The notes under the pieces: model-generated
Told to the model about the DNA's origin: nothing
Seen by the model: only the letters and a program-made list of their open reading frames with translations
Database searches by the model: none
In this document: positions 36,478 to 45,421 of the stretch, piece after piece
Layout: each line of letters begins with the position of its first letter
How positions within the stretch are numbered: position 1 is the first letter of the stretch
Position numbers and translations under genes: made by a program
Assembly: GCF_026157065.1 (NCBI RefSeq)
Contig: NZ_JANLGQ010000002.1
Span: 558,001-622,000 of the forward strand
Origin: Enterococcus sp. HY326
Lineage (GTDB): Bacteria > Bacillota > Bacilli > Lactobacillales > Enterococcaceae
DNA: 64,000 bases
Reading direction: 5' to 3'

Positions 36478-38094
36478 TTATTCAAATGCTGCAGCGTCCT
36501 CTAAGTCATCTGACTGATAATTTTGTGGCGCTGTTAGATTGCCTTTGCTGATATCAAAAGTGACTGAATCCGTCATCGCCAAATATTGATTAAAGACGCT
36601 CATTCCGACAACGGTGCCTTTGGTTTCAGCAGAATCGACATAACGGACCTGAGGTGTAATCTGAGCACCTTTTGATTGGTATTCATCAAAGAAATACTTC
36701 GGTAAATCACCTTCGACCATCGTGCCCCGCAAATCTTTAATATAAGGACGGCCTAACGAATAGATTGCTTCAACTTGCGTATTGCTGTTGGCGGTCAATT
36801 CCGTTCCGGCAGCAACACTTTGAGAAATCAGTTTTCCATATGCCGCACTATCTGAATAAACTGTTTTCACTAGCACTAACAAATCGGCACTAACCGATGT
36901 TGCTTCTTCCGCTGTATAGTTTCCAAAATTCGGCACAATGATGGCCTTGCCTAGAGAAACTGCAACTGTCAGAGCATCTCTTTTGGCAACTTTTTCATCC
37001 TTAGGCACACTTTGTTCAATGATTGCTCCAGCTTCCACCTCATTGTTAGCTCGCTCCTCATAGGTCACCGAAATTTCATTGGTTTTGGCCCAACTTTCGA
37101 CTTCGCTTTTCAGTTTATTGGTAAAGTCAGGCATCGTGATATTTTTTTCAAAAACTTCTTTGCCTCTAGAAATATACAGCTTGGCCATTTCTTTGCGCTG
37201 ATACGTTTCTCTAGTGGTTTCTTTATTGCCAAATTCTAACCGCAGCGGTTGATCTTTTTCAACAGTATCACTATATTCTTCAATAATTGAAAAATTATTG
37301 GCCTGATTTTGTTCCTTCCACTCTTCTGCTGCCGCCTTACTCATAGTCATAAAATCTGGCATGGCAATTACCGCATCAGGATCAGGGCCTTTGCTGGCAG
37401 TGATTGCTACTACAGAACCTTTCTTGACTTTTTTTGCAGTATTAGGTGATTGCTTAATCACCTGGTTGACTGCAACAGAATCATCATACTCTTGAATTAC
37501 TTCAATTTGCAGATTGTTTTCGGTCAACCAGCCTCTAGCATCCCCTAAAGATTCACCGGTAAAATCAGGCAGCTGCACATGGTTCACTTGATAGTAGCCA
37601 AAACCGCCTGCTACTGCCACAATCGCAATAATTGCCCCAATAATTGACCAACGAATAATTTTTTTGCGCTTATAAGTAGGGTCAAATTCGCTGCCGTCAG
37701 CTAAGATTGTCGGCTCTCCTTGGTCTTCGTTCTTCTTTTTAAAGAGAGACTTTTTTTTCTTCGGGCTTCGTTGTCCCGTTAGGTCTTGATCAACCGGCTG
37801 GTCTTTGGTTTTATGATTGGCTTTCTCATTTGTCTTTTTCTGGTTTTCTTTACTTCTTTTTTTATGATGCATTGAAGTGTCAGCAGGTGTCACAGCTGAA
37901 TGGGGCACTTTGGAACTTTCGGCTTCTTCAACAACTTTTTCTTTTTTTTCGACAGGTGTTGGCTGCTTTTTTTCTGTCAAAGTGTTAGACGAATCCTGAT
38001 CTAAAGCGTCTTTTTTTGGGCCCTTATCTTTGTTTTCACGAGGCTCCCGCTTTTGATAATTCTCCTTGTTGAAGTTGGATAAAAAATCACTCAT
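36478..38094 (-). CDS. Membrane-anchored PASTA-domain protein without a kinase domain
   Basis: 538 residues. A highly charged, probably disordered cytoplasmic part (1-145) precedes one membrane segment (about 146-168). The extracellular part holds four or five PASTA-like repeats starting near 173, 242, 318, 386 and 452; several begin P-D-F. PASTA domains of Stk kinases and PBPs sense muropeptides or lipid II. Here no kinase or PBP domain exists. The start overlaps the end of the ABC ATPase gene by 8 bp, tying it to the exporter operon. Inferred role: outside sensing or scaffold for the exporter. Confidence 0.85.
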   Translation of the reverse strand: MSDFLSNFNKENYQKREPRENKDKGPKKDALDQDSSNTLTEKKQPTPVEKKEKVVEEAESSKVPHSAVTPADTSMHHKKRSKENQKKTNEKANHKTKDQPVDQDLTGQRSPKKKKSLFKKKNEDQGEPTILADGSEFDPTYKRKKIIRWSIIGAIIAIVAVAGGFGYYQVNHVQLPDFTGESLGDARGWLTENNLQIEVIQEYDDSVAVNQVIKQSPNTAKKVKKGSVVAITASKGPDPDAVIAMPDFMTMSKAAAEEWKEQNQANNFSIIEEYSDTVEKDQPLRLEFGNKETTRETYQRKEMAKLYISRGKEVFEKNITMPDFTNKLKSEVESWAKTNEISVTYEERANNEVEAGAIIEQSVPKDEKVAKRDALTVAVSLGKAIIVPNFGNYTAEEATSVSADLLVLVKTVYSDSAAYGKLISQSVAAGTELTANSNTQVEAIYSLGRPYIKDLRGTMVEGDLPKYFFDEYQSKGAQITPQVRYVDSAETKGTVVGMSVFNQYLAMTDSVTFDISKGNLTAPQNYQSDDLEDAAAFE

Positions 38095-38761
38095 AGGCCT
38101 TCAGCTCGCCTTTTTTCAGATAAAAAGTTTGATCTGCCTGATTGGCAATATCATTGGAGTGGGTCACGACAATGACACATTTGCCATGATCTCTAGCCAG
38201 CTCTTTAAAGATCTCGACGATTTCCAGCTCCATCTCTTCATCAAGATTTCCCGTCGGCTCATCTGCTAAGATAATGTCGACATTCGTAGATAGCGCACGA
38301 GCAATAGCTACCCGCTGCTGTTCTCCCCCAGAGAGCTGATTCACCTTGCGATCAGCCTTCGTTCGGTCGATTCCGATATAATCTAAAAGATTGTAGGCAA
38401 TTTCTTGATGGTTGTCCGGTAGTTGATTGTCGGTAATCGACATTGCGACTAATACATTTTCCATCGCCGTTAGATAAGGAACTAAATTATAACTTTGAAA
38501 GACAATGCTAATGTTATCTCGCCGGTATTGTTCATAGCCGATTTTTTTAATGTCCTTGCCTTCAAATAAAATTTTGCCGGCCTTTGGTTCGTCAAGGGCC
38601 GCAATTAAAGATAAAAAGGTTGTTTTCCCGGAACCAGATTGCCCCAAAATCGTATAAAATTTTCCTTTATCAAAGCTGACGGAGGTTTCCTTTAAAATCC
38701 GTCTGCGCCGATCACCATCTTGATAAAAATATTCTAATTTTTCTGTTTTTAATAAGGCCAT
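38087..38761 (-). CDS. ABC transporter ATPase (LolD/MacB type), intact
   Basis: A 224-residue ATPase that would power the FtsX-like permeases of this operon. All motifs are intact: Walker [11 protein letters not shown]-loop F-Q-S-Y-N, signature L-S-G-G-E-Q-Q-R, Walker B with catalytic Glu in [12 protein letters not shown], and the H-loop V-T-H-S. The class is that of antimicrobial-peptide and lipoprotein exporters with FtsX permeases. It lies about 40 bp after the larger permease and overlaps the PASTA gene. Confidence 0.93.
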   Translation of the reverse strand: MALLKTEKLEYFYQDGDRRRRILKETSVSFDKGKFYTILGQSGSGKTTFLSLIAALDEPKAGKILFEGKDIKKIGYEQYRRDNISIVFQSYNLVPYLTAMENVLVAMSITDNQLPDNHQEIAYNLLDYIGIDRTKADRKVNQLSGGEQQRVAIARALSTNVDIILADEPTGNLDEEMELEIVEIFKELARDHGKCVIVVTHSNDIANQADQTFYLKKGELKAYE

Positions 38762-38802
38762 TTGCTTTCCATCCTCTCTTTTTTACAAGTCGTTAAATCC
38801 AA

Positions 38803-40290
38803 TTACATCATAATCTTCTTAGGATTTAAGCGTAAAATATAAATCAATGGCAACAGAGCTGAAGCAAAGACCGTTAAAAGTCCTGTCAAGATAAAGGTAA
38901 CAATGTAGCCCATTGAGAAAGTCACTTCATAAGCATTTTGAATTTGATCTGCCGTCAAAGTCGGATTGTTGGCAAAGACATCATAATAATAACTCATATT
39001 ATCCATATTATTGCCATTGGAAGCTAACATGTCGCTTTGCAGCAGAGACTCTGAAAGGCTGCCGCCTAAAAAGTTTCCAGTAACTAATGAAAGTCCCATT
39101 GCAATGATGCTGATAATCAAGAGTTCAATTAAAATCTGTAGCACAACATTGCGGCGATGTTCGCCGATTGCCAGGTAAATCCCCAGCTCATGCTTGCGGT
39201 CTCTTAAGAACAAGACAACCACTAATGAGATAATCACTAAGGTGGCAATCACCGCGACAATCACAACATAACCAGAGATTTGCGATAATTTCTTCATGCT
39301 GCCGCCGACTTCATCATAGGTATCTGTCGAAGCACGAATAATATAAGCACTTGGCAGCAATGTTTCGGCCTCTTGACGGAAGGCCTCAACATCCTCTGGT
39401 GAATTCAATTGATAATTTGGTGTCGCATAAAATTGATTGGTTTCTTCTTCATCGAACTCGCCACCGTACATATCTGGATCAGCTTCAAACTGGCTACGCC
39501 AATATTGGACATTAATTTCCTGAACTGCTCGGTTTGGCATATAAACGGAATTAAACTGAGTAGCCTCCACATAAACTTGATCAAAAAATTGTTGATTGCC
39601 TTGTTCGCTGTCTTCTTGTTTTGTCTCAATCACCTGCGGATCAAAAATGCCGATGACTTCAACTGGAAAATCGATGCCTTTTTCATAGGTACTTTCTTCT
39701 GTTTCCGAATAAATATAATTTTGCGAATCGACAACGACTTGATCTCCTACGCTAAAGCCGTTCTCTTCGGAAACTTTTTTAGAAAAGATGCCGACCTGAG
39801 CACCATTGGCAATCTCTTCAGCGGTAAAATAACGGCCATCAACTAAATCGACAATTTTATCAGAAAAGCTTAGCGGGGTTTCCAAATTGGTTCCGACTAA
39901 TTCTAGCTGTGGCTGCTCTGAATTGCCATAGACAACGCCCCCTTCATCCCCATAATCAGGCTGCATGGTTTTAAAATTAGCCGTGTTGATATAGGCGCGG
40001 ACACTATAATCATATTCCTTCACATAGGATAAGTTGCCAATTTCTTGAATGGTTTCCTCCGATAAGTTCTCTGGCGCTTCACTGGTTTCCCAGTCAAATT
40101 CCGGATCAATCTCAGCGGTGGCGGTAGCGCCTAAATCATTTTTCATTTTCTTTTCAACATTGGCTGTTGACTGTTGAATGGCAATCGCTCCGGCAATCAC
40201 ATTCCCTAAAATAAAAATTACTAAAAATAAAATCAAAGACTTGCCTTTACGCCGGGTGACACTCGCTAATGCACGTTGTATAAAATTCAT
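38803..40290 (-). CDS. FtsX-like ABC permease with large ectodomain
   Basis: A 495-residue permease of the MacB/FtsX class. It has an N-terminal membrane segment (about 16-38), a large extracellular domain of about 290 residues rich in Asp, Glu and Tyr, then three membrane segments around 340-360, 385-410 and 460-485. The domain could bind a peptide or envelope ligand. The ATG at 40290 has GGGGGG about 7 nt upstream. It begins 16 bp after the degenerate ATPase gene. Such mechanotransmission permeases often act in peptide resistance or wall-hydrolase control; the substrate is unknown. Confidence 0.88.
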   Translation of the reverse strand: MNFIQRALASVTRRKGKSLILFLVIFILGNVIAGAIAIQQSTANVEKKMKNDLGATATAEIDPEFDWETSEAPENLSEETIQEIGNLSYVKEYDYSVRAYINTANFKTMQPDYGDEGGVVYGNSEQPQLELVGTNLETPLSFSDKIVDLVDGRYFTAEEIANGAQVGIFSKKVSEENGFSVGDQVVVDSQNYIYSETEESTYEKGIDFPVEVIGIFDPQVIETKQEDSEQGNQQFFDQVYVEATQFNSVYMPNRAVQEINVQYWRSQFEADPDMYGGEFDEEETNQFYATPNYQLNSPEDVEAFRQEAETLLPSAYIIRASTDTYDEVGGSMKKLSQISGYVVIVAVIATLVIISLVVVLFLRDRKHELGIYLAIGEHRRNVVLQILIELLIISIIAMGLSLVTGNFLGGSLSESLLQSDMLASNGNNMDNMSYYYDVFANNPTLTADQIQNAYEVTFSMGYIVTFILTGLLTVFASALLPLIYILRLNPKKIMM

Positions 40291-40305
40291 TTCAATTCCC
40301 CCCAA

Positions 40306-40986
40306 TTATCCCTTCAAAATAGTTTCCTTAGCTTTAATAAAATTCAACTTCCCACGATTGAGTCCTAAGACGACATCAGGAAAATGATTTAAATGCTGTT
40401 GACTAACCATCACAACCACACAAATTGCCAGTTCTTTGGCTAGATAATCCAAAAAGTTTAAAAATAAACGCTCGGTATAACTATCAAGGTCCTCCAATAA
40501 TCCGTCTGCAACAAATATCTCAGGATTGCGACCAACTGCCTTGGCTAACTCATACTTCTTTTGTGTAATCAAATCTAATTTTTCTAACGGCAGCTTGCTG
40601 GTTTCTTTTTCAATGCCGACTTTTTTTAACCGGGCCAAACAATCTGCTAGTGTCACCTTTTTATCGGTTAACCGACAATAATACAATAAATTGGTCAAAG
40701 GACTTTCAAACGGCAGGAAGTTATACTCCCGCAAAATCAAGCCGACCTGCTGCTTACGATAATAAGTCAATTGTTTACGGGTCAACAATTGTCCAGCAAA
40801 TTTTAGCCCGCCTTTGTCAAATTGAACTAAACCTGCCATCGCTGCCGCCAACATCGTTTTTTCCTGTGGCTGAGTCCCATAAACAAAATAGACTTTTCCC
40901 TTCTCAAAACTAAAATTGAGATTTTCCAAAAGTGGCCGCTCCTGATTTTGAGCATAGAGTGTTCCGTGATCTAATACTAAGGTCAT
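40306..40986 (-). CDS. Degenerate ABC ATPase-like protein (pseudo-ATPase)
   Basis: 226 residues aligning over the full length of a LolD-type ATPase but lacking each catalytic motif. Walker A is Y-G-T-Q-P-Q-E-K-T (36-44), losing two glycines; the Q-loop Gln is Arg86; the LSGGQ signature is replaced near 137-145 by L-D-L-I-T-Q-K-K-Y; Walker B is F-V-A-D-G, with Gly162 in place of catalytic Glu; the H-loop His is Gln196. The frame is open, so it is not a simple pseudogene. The start overlaps the preceding permease by 4 bp. It is probably a non-hydrolysing partner or assembly subunit. Confidence 0.82.
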   Translation of the reverse strand: MTLVLDHGTLYAQNQERPLLENLNFSFEKGKVYFVYGTQPQEKTMLAAAMAGLVQFDKGGLKFAGQLLTRKQLTYYRKQQVGLILREYNFLPFESPLTNLLYYCRLTDKKVTLADCLARLKKVGIEKETSKLPLEKLDLITQKKYELAKAVGRNPEIFVADGLLEDLDSYTERLFLNFLDYLAKELAICVVVMVSQQHLNHFPDVVLGLNRGKLNFIKAKETILKG

Positions 40987-42251
40987 AGTCCTCGTCCTCC
41001 CTCCTTTAAAATCCTCCGCAAATCCAACTGTCTAATCTGATAGATGAGCGGTACCAAAAGAACCAAAAAGTAGCTGAATAATAGACCGATTAACAGCCAG
41101 CTAACCTGTGGCTGAATTGTTAGATTGCTGACAGTTCCTAAAACTTCTGCTGCATCGAGGTTGTCTAAGCCAATCTCGGCTAAGACATTTTCAACATTTA
41201 AGCCCAGCTGATTTTCCTGCCAATTTAAGAAAAGCTGACCAACAGCGGGACTGAATTTTAGATTTAAGAGGTAAGCTATGACTCCGCTGATTGCGACAGT
41301 ACCGCCGCCTTCTAATAGTGCCTTCTTGATTAAGTCCATTTTGCTAAAGCCAATTACTAGTTGATAGATAATTCGTTGTTTGCGGCGCTTTAGGACAAGC
41401 ATCATACCGATTCCTAACAAAATTAAACTGAGGGCGCTAAACAAGATTAAGACGGTTTGAAATTGATTTTGCGCTTCTCTTAAGGGTTCAGCCAATAAAT
41501 CGCCAAATTCCCGATTCGTATAAAGCTCGTAATCAATCGGCAAGCCCCAATGCCGCAGCTGCGCTTCAAATTGTCGCAACATCGTCTGATCTTTCAGTGT
41601 ATAATTGGCCTCCCAATAGACAGCCGTCGGATCATCTTTAAACAAGGCCTCGGCCCCGTCAACAGTTAGCATGATTTCTGGAAAATCAAAGAGCGTCTCC
41701 GAGACAATGCCACTAATGGTCAAAGTAGTGGATTGATTATTCTGTATCAATCCCTCTAAACTATCGCCGACCTGCAAGTTATTTAAATCAGCTAATTCTT
41801 TACTGATTATACATTCTCGATTTTTCTCCGGTATCTTTCCGGCAATTAATTTTTTCTCTAAACTTCCGCTGAACTGTGATTCTTTAATGAACGTTAGATT
41901 GATGTAAGGATTTTCTTCAGTTGTTGTCAGATAATCCGATTCGGGTAATTTTAACTCCTCTACCATAAAAAAGGCTGTGCCACGAATCGTATAGTAATTC
42001 ACATAATTTGAGCTGCCGAATTTGCGAATATCTGAAAGGAATAGTGGCTTATATTCATATCCTGTCGTATTATCATCGTAATAAACTTGATTTAAACTAA
42101 CCTGAGAGCGATAGTGATTTTCCACCTGATGGGCGGTACGTTGAAATTTTTGTTGCCCACTCAATAAAAATAGTTCAATTGAAAAACACAAAGTAAGAGA
42201 CAGCAGCAGCAACAATAGTATTTTTTTTCGATGAAAAAAATCTTTTATCAT
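40983..42251 (-). CDS. Second FtsX-like permease
   Basis: 422 residues: a basic N-terminus, a membrane segment (about 9-30), an extracellular domain (about 31-250) and three membrane segments (about 265-288, 310-330, 395-418). The layout matches FtsX/MacB permeases. It is the first gene of the five-gene operon. I chose the ATG at 42251, though a GTG at 42257 is closer to the GGGAGG. The upstream frame to 42284 is excluded because the -10 box (42280-42285) lies there. It presumably pairs with the degenerate ATPase or forms a heterodimer with the 38803 permease. Confidence 0.82.
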   Translation of the reverse strand: MIKDFFHRKKILLLLLLSLTLCFSIELFLLSGQQKFQRTAHQVENHYRSQVSLNQVYYDDNTTGYEYKPLFLSDIRKFGSSNYVNYYTIRGTAFFMVEELKLPESDYLTTTEENPYINLTFIKESQFSGSLEKKLIAGKIPEKNRECIISKELADLNNLQVGDSLEGLIQNNQSTTLTISGIVSETLFDFPEIMLTVDGAEALFKDDPTAVYWEANYTLKDQTMLRQFEAQLRHWGLPIDYELYTNREFGDLLAEPLREAQNQFQTVLILFSALSLILLGIGMMLVLKRRKQRIIYQLVIGFSKMDLIKKALLEGGGTVAISGVIAYLLNLKFSPAVGQLFLNWQENQLGLNVENVLAEIGLDNLDAAEVLGTVSNLTIQPQVSWLLIGLLFSYFLVLLVPLIYQIRQLDLRRILKEGGRGL

Positions 42252-42279
42252 CTGCACGACACCCTCCCTTCGTTTTTTT

Positions 42280-42313
42280 ATCATACCAAAAACTTTGTTA
42301 ACTTTTTGTTAAC
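42280..42313 (-). promoter_or_regulatory. Promoter with direct-repeat operator for the ABC-PASTA operon
   Basis: The minus strand has GTTAACAAAAAGTTAACAAAG, a direct repeat of GTTAAC with an 11-bp period (42308-42313 and 42297-42302), just upstream of TATGAT (42280-42285). No good -35 exists; the repeat occupies that place. This is the usual layout of a promoter activated by an OmpR-type response regulator. Confidence 0.7.
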
Positions 42314-42345
42314 TCTTTTTTATCCAGTAAATAAAAAAATATTGC

Positions 42346-42434
42346 AAAAGAAAATGACAAACCCTTCAGCCAAAAATTCCCAGCAGCTTTTTAAAACGCC
42401 CGCTAGAAATTTCATCGACTAAAAAGTTTGTCAT
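42346..42434 (-). terminator. Probable terminator of the two-component genes
   Basis: ATGACAAAC (42426-42434) pairs with GTTTGTCAT (42354-42362) around a loop of about 63 nt. On the minus strand it is followed by TTTTCTTTTG. The long loop makes it unusual for a terminator. Confidence 0.6.
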
Positions 42435-42475
42435 GGTTGAGATATTATCTGATTTATTTTTTGAACTTGCCTCCA

Positions 42476-43579
42476 CTAAGCAAGGGGAAAGCTCATGTAG
42501 AAGGTGGACCCTTTTTTGACCTGACTGTCGACAAAGACATAGCCTTGGCAAAGATCGCACACATGGCTGACAACGGCTAGTCCAATGCCGTAGCCATCGG
42601 ATTTCAAGCCTCTGACCCGATAAGACTCTTTAAAAATATTTTCCTGCTCAGCTTCTGTCAGTCCTATCCCTTGATCTTTTACTGCCACCACAACATTTTG
42701 ATACTGGCAGCTGACAGAAACTTCAATTTTTTGATCTTCACCATATTTAATCGCGTTATCAATTAGATTAGCTAAAGCACGGTAAATCCAGCGATTTTTT
42801 GCTAAAATAGTCGTCTCAGCAATCTCAGAAAATTCAAAACTCAATTGAGGATACACCTTTTTATAAGCGTCACAAACCTCCGCTGCTAGCAAGGCAACAT
42901 CGACAAATTCTGTTGTCTCAGATTCGCTGCTGGACAGGGTTAAAATATCATCGACGGAATGGGTCAAGTAATCCAGTAGCACTGCTTCCTCTTGATATTC
43001 TTTACTTTGAGCTAAACGGGTTTTAATAATCGCAATCGTATTTTTTTGATCGTGGGCCAAATAACTATTGAGACGGCGAAAGTTTTCATACCGCTGACTG
43101 TAGGATTCCTGCAGCTCGTGTAACACCTTTTGCACCTCTTGGCTGTCGTCCCCTTGATAATCAGCTAACGTTTCCACTTGTTTTAAGTTTTCAATCATCC
43201 GTAAAGTTTTTTTGCGGTGATAGCCTTCGAATAGACGCCAAAAAACGACCAGTAAACTAAAGCTAATTAAAAATAGTAATAAAAATAATAGGCCCAGGCG
43301 ATTAAATAATTCTCGTAAGATTAAAGTATTCAGCTGTAATCCACTAATTGTCTCTCCTGGTTGAAAACTGTAATCAGAGCTAAATGAGGCTGCATCGTCA
43401 CTAAAATACTGTGTAGTCAATTCCGTATGAAACTGGGTTTGTCCATAATAATTAACTAGCACATGCTGAAAGTCGGTAATCCACAGAATAAAGACAATCA
43501 AAGAAATGATACCTAAACTGATCGCTAATGCACTGATTAACAGACGTAGCCAAAAATTAATATTGTGTTTTATTCCCAT
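42476..43579 (-). CDS. Sensor histidine kinase
   Basis: 367 residues with two membrane segments (about 10-34 and 90-113) around a short extracellular loop of about 55 residues. Then come a coiled linker, an H-box, and an ATPase domain with N-box A-N-L-I-D-N-A-I-K-Y-G, G1 D-Q-G-I-G-L and G2 G-Y-G-I-G-L-A. The H-box is atypical: Y-L-A-H-D-Q-K-N-T-I, without the common H-E-x-x-T-P. It overlaps the response regulator by 10 bp. The small sensor loop suggests sensing within the membrane or through the neighbouring transporter, as in Bce-like systems. Confidence 0.92.
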   Translation of the reverse strand: MGIKHNINFWLRLLISALAISLGIISLIVFILWITDFQHVLVNYYGQTQFHTELTTQYFSDDAASFSSDYSFQPGETISGLQLNTLILRELFNRLGLLFLLLFLISFSLLVVFWRLFEGYHRKKTLRMIENLKQVETLADYQGDDSQEVQKVLHELQESYSQRYENFRRLNSYLAHDQKNTIAIIKTRLAQSKEYQEEAVLLDYLTHSVDDILTLSSSESETTEFVDVALLAAEVCDAYKKVYPQLSFEFSEIAETTILAKNRWIYRALANLIDNAIKYGEDQKIEVSVSCQYQNVVVAVKDQGIGLTEAEQENIFKESYRVRGLKSDGYGIGLAVVSHVCDLCQGYVFVDSQVKKGSTFYMSFPLA

Positions 43580-44238
43580 AAACGATACCCTTTAGAACGA
43601 ATCGTCAAAAGCACTTCTTCGCCGCCACTTTCCTTTAATTGTTTTTTTAAGCGGGCTAAATGGACCCGTAAAACTGAAGAGAAAGGATCAAAGTTTTCAT
43701 CATAGACGTGTTCTGCAATTTCCTCTAGAGAAACCACAGCGGGATGTTTTTCAGCGATAAACTGTAAGATATCAAATTCCTTTGGTTTTAATTTGACCTT
43801 TTTTCCTTTTAAAAGTAGCTCATGACGAATTGGATTGATTTCCAAATCACGAATGATAATAGTAGGATTGCTGCGGCCTTGAAACCTGCGGACCACCGCC
43901 CGCAAGCGGGCAATTAATTCGATTAAATCGTAAGGCTTTACTAGATAGTCATCTGCGCCAATATTTAAGCCTAATGCGCGGTCGCTGATTTCGTCACGGG
44001 CAGAACCGATAATCACTGGTGTTTGAATTCCTTCTGAACGAAGAAACTCCAAAATTTCTAAGCCATCTTTATCCGGCAAATTCAAATCTAATAAAATGAC
44101 ATCGTAATCCGTGATGTAGGCTTTTTCTTCCCCTTGAACACCGGTATAAGCTAAATCTACCGAAATGTTTTCTTTTTCAAGACCCACTTTTACTGAGTCT
44201 GCCAACTTTTGATTGTCCTCGATGATTAAAACCCGCAT
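43570..44238 (-). CDS. OmpR-family response regulator
   Basis: 222 residues: a receiver domain (about 1-118) with phospho-acceptor Asp in V-I-L-L-D-L-N-L-P-D, and a winged-helix DNA-binding domain (about 128-222) ending I-R-S-K-G-Y-R-L. It starts M-R-V-L-I-I-E-D-N at 44238, 7 nt after GGAGG. The gene precedes the kinase in one transcript. Its likely target is the direct repeat at 42297-42313 before the ABC-PASTA operon. No similar repeat was seen before its own start. Confidence 0.94.
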   Translation of the reverse strand: MRVLIIEDNQKLADSVKVGLEKENISVDLAYTGVQGEEKAYITDYDVILLDLNLPDKDGLEILEFLRSEGIQTPVIIGSARDEISDRALGLNIGADDYLVKPYDLIELIARLRAVVRRFQGRSNPTIIIRDLEINPIRHELLLKGKKVKLKPKEFDILQFIAEKHPAVVSLEEIAEHVYDENFDPFSSVLRVHLARLKKQLKESGGEEVLLTIRSKGYRLWE

Positions 44239-44316
44239 AAATTTTCCTCCACTGCCTCGTGTCTTCATTACTATTAAAACAGAAAAGCAGGAAAATTATT
44301 AGCCTTTTCATAAAAA

Positions 44317-44344
44317 AAAGCAAAGCTGCGAACAACTTTGCTTT
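44317..44344 (-). terminator. Terminator of cysK
   Basis: A 9-bp stem AAAGCAAAG/CTTTGCTTT with a 10-nt loop, then TTTTTTAT on the minus strand. Confidence 0.82.
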
Positions 44345-44357
44345 TTAGATAGCTTTT

Positions 44358-45287
44358 TTAATCTTCAAATTGATAAAGGGTTGTCGACAAGTAACGTTCG
44401 CCATTATCAGGTACAATCACGACAACTTTTTTGCCAGCACCCAGCTCTTTCGCTTTTTCAATTGCCGCAAAAATTGCCGCACCTGAAGAAATTCCAACTA
44501 AAATTCCTTCTTCTTGTCCGACTTTGCGGGCCATTGCCATCGCATTGTCACTAGAAACCGCCAAGACACCATCATAGACTTTAGTATCCAAGACTTTTGG
44601 AACAAAGCCAGCTCCGATACCTTGAATTTTGTGGGGACCAGGTTGGCCACCTTCAAGAACTGGGGATTCTGTCGGTTCCACTGCATAGACTTGAATATTC
44701 GGATAAACTTTTTTCAGCTCATGACCAGCACCAGTCACAGTGCCGCCAGTTCCAACGCCGGAAATAAAAGCATCCACGCCAGCATCACCAAAAGCTTCGA
44801 CAATTTCAGGACCTGTTGTCTTTTGATGAATTTCCGGATTGGCTTCATTATCAAATTGCAAGGGCATAAAGTAGCCGTTCGCTTCTGCTAATTCAGTTGC
44901 TGTCGCAATCGCACCCTTCATACCTTCAGCACCTGGTGTTAAAATTAATTCTGCTCCATAGGCCTGCATCAGCTTGCGGCGTTCAATGCTCATCGTATCA
45001 GGCATTACAATTTTAACTGGATATCCTTTGGCTGCTCCCACCATCGCTAAACCAATACCAGTGTTCCCAGAGGTCGGTTCGATAATGGTCGTGCCAGGCG
45101 TTAAACGGCCATCCGCTTCCGCTTGTTCCACCATGCTTAGAGCAATCCGGTCCTTTACGCTGCTGCCGGGATTAAAAAATTCAAGCTTTACGAAAACTTC
45201 CGCCGCATCTTGAGGGACAACTCTATTTAGTTTTACAATCGGTGTCTTGCCAATTAACTCGGTAATCGATGAATAAATTTTTGACAT
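44358..45287 (-). CDS. cysK: Cysteine synthase A (O-acetylserine sulfhydrylase)
   Basis: PLP enzyme joining sulfide and O-acetylserine to cysteine. The 309-residue length is typical. The PLP lysine is in [11 protein letters not shown], the substrate loop is T-S-G-N-T-G-I-G, and the phosphate site G-V-G-T-G-G-T-V-T is present. No cysE is nearby. The ATG follows AAAGGAAG. Its promoter (45327-45354) contains an inverted repeat that could be an operator. Confidence 0.95.
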   Translation of the reverse strand: MSKIYSSITELIGKTPIVKLNRVVPQDAAEVFVKLEFFNPGSSVKDRIALSMVEQAEADGRLTPGTTIIEPTSGNTGIGLAMVGAAKGYPVKIVMPDTMSIERRKLMQAYGAELILTPGAEGMKGAIATATELAEANGYFMPLQFDNEANPEIHQKTTGPEIVEAFGDAGVDAFISGVGTGGTVTGAGHELKKVYPNIQVYAVEPTESPVLEGGQPGPHKIQGIGAGFVPKVLDTKVYDGVLAVSSDNAMAMARKVGQEEGILVGISSGAAIFAAIEKAKELGAGKKVVVIVPDNGERYLSTTLYQFED

Positions 45288-45326
45288 ATACGTTACTTCC
45301 TTTCAGCTAACCTGTTTGTACCAATA

Positions 45327-45354
45327 ATCATAGCGAAAAATTGCTTTTTTTCAA
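45327..45354 (-). promoter_or_regulatory. cysK promoter with overlapping inverted repeat
   Basis: The minus strand has TTGAAA (45349-45354), a 16-bp spacer and TATGAT (45327-45332). AATTGCTTT (45353-45361) and AAAGCAATT (45339-45347) form a 9-bp inverted repeat spanning the -35 and spacer. Confidence 0.55.
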
Positions 45355-45374
45355 AGCAATTCAACTCAAAAAAA

Positions 45375-45401
45375 ACCGTTTGCCAAATTTCGACAAACGG
45401 T
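45375..45401 (-). terminator. Terminator of tkt
   Basis: An 8-bp stem ACCGTTTG/CAAACGGT (45375-45382, 45394-45401), then TTTTTTTTT on the minus strand. Confidence 0.85.
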
Positions 45402-45421
45402 AAAAGTATTTATTGTTCTCT

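Noticed and set aside
39409-39846. 145-codon plus-strand frame opposite the FtsX permease
   Set aside because: Shadow of a well-supported gene; no start signal and no recognisable domain.
42354-42420. 22-codon plus-strand ORF between kinase and permease
   Set aside because: No ribosome site; it sits in the stem-loop of the probable terminator of the two-component genes.
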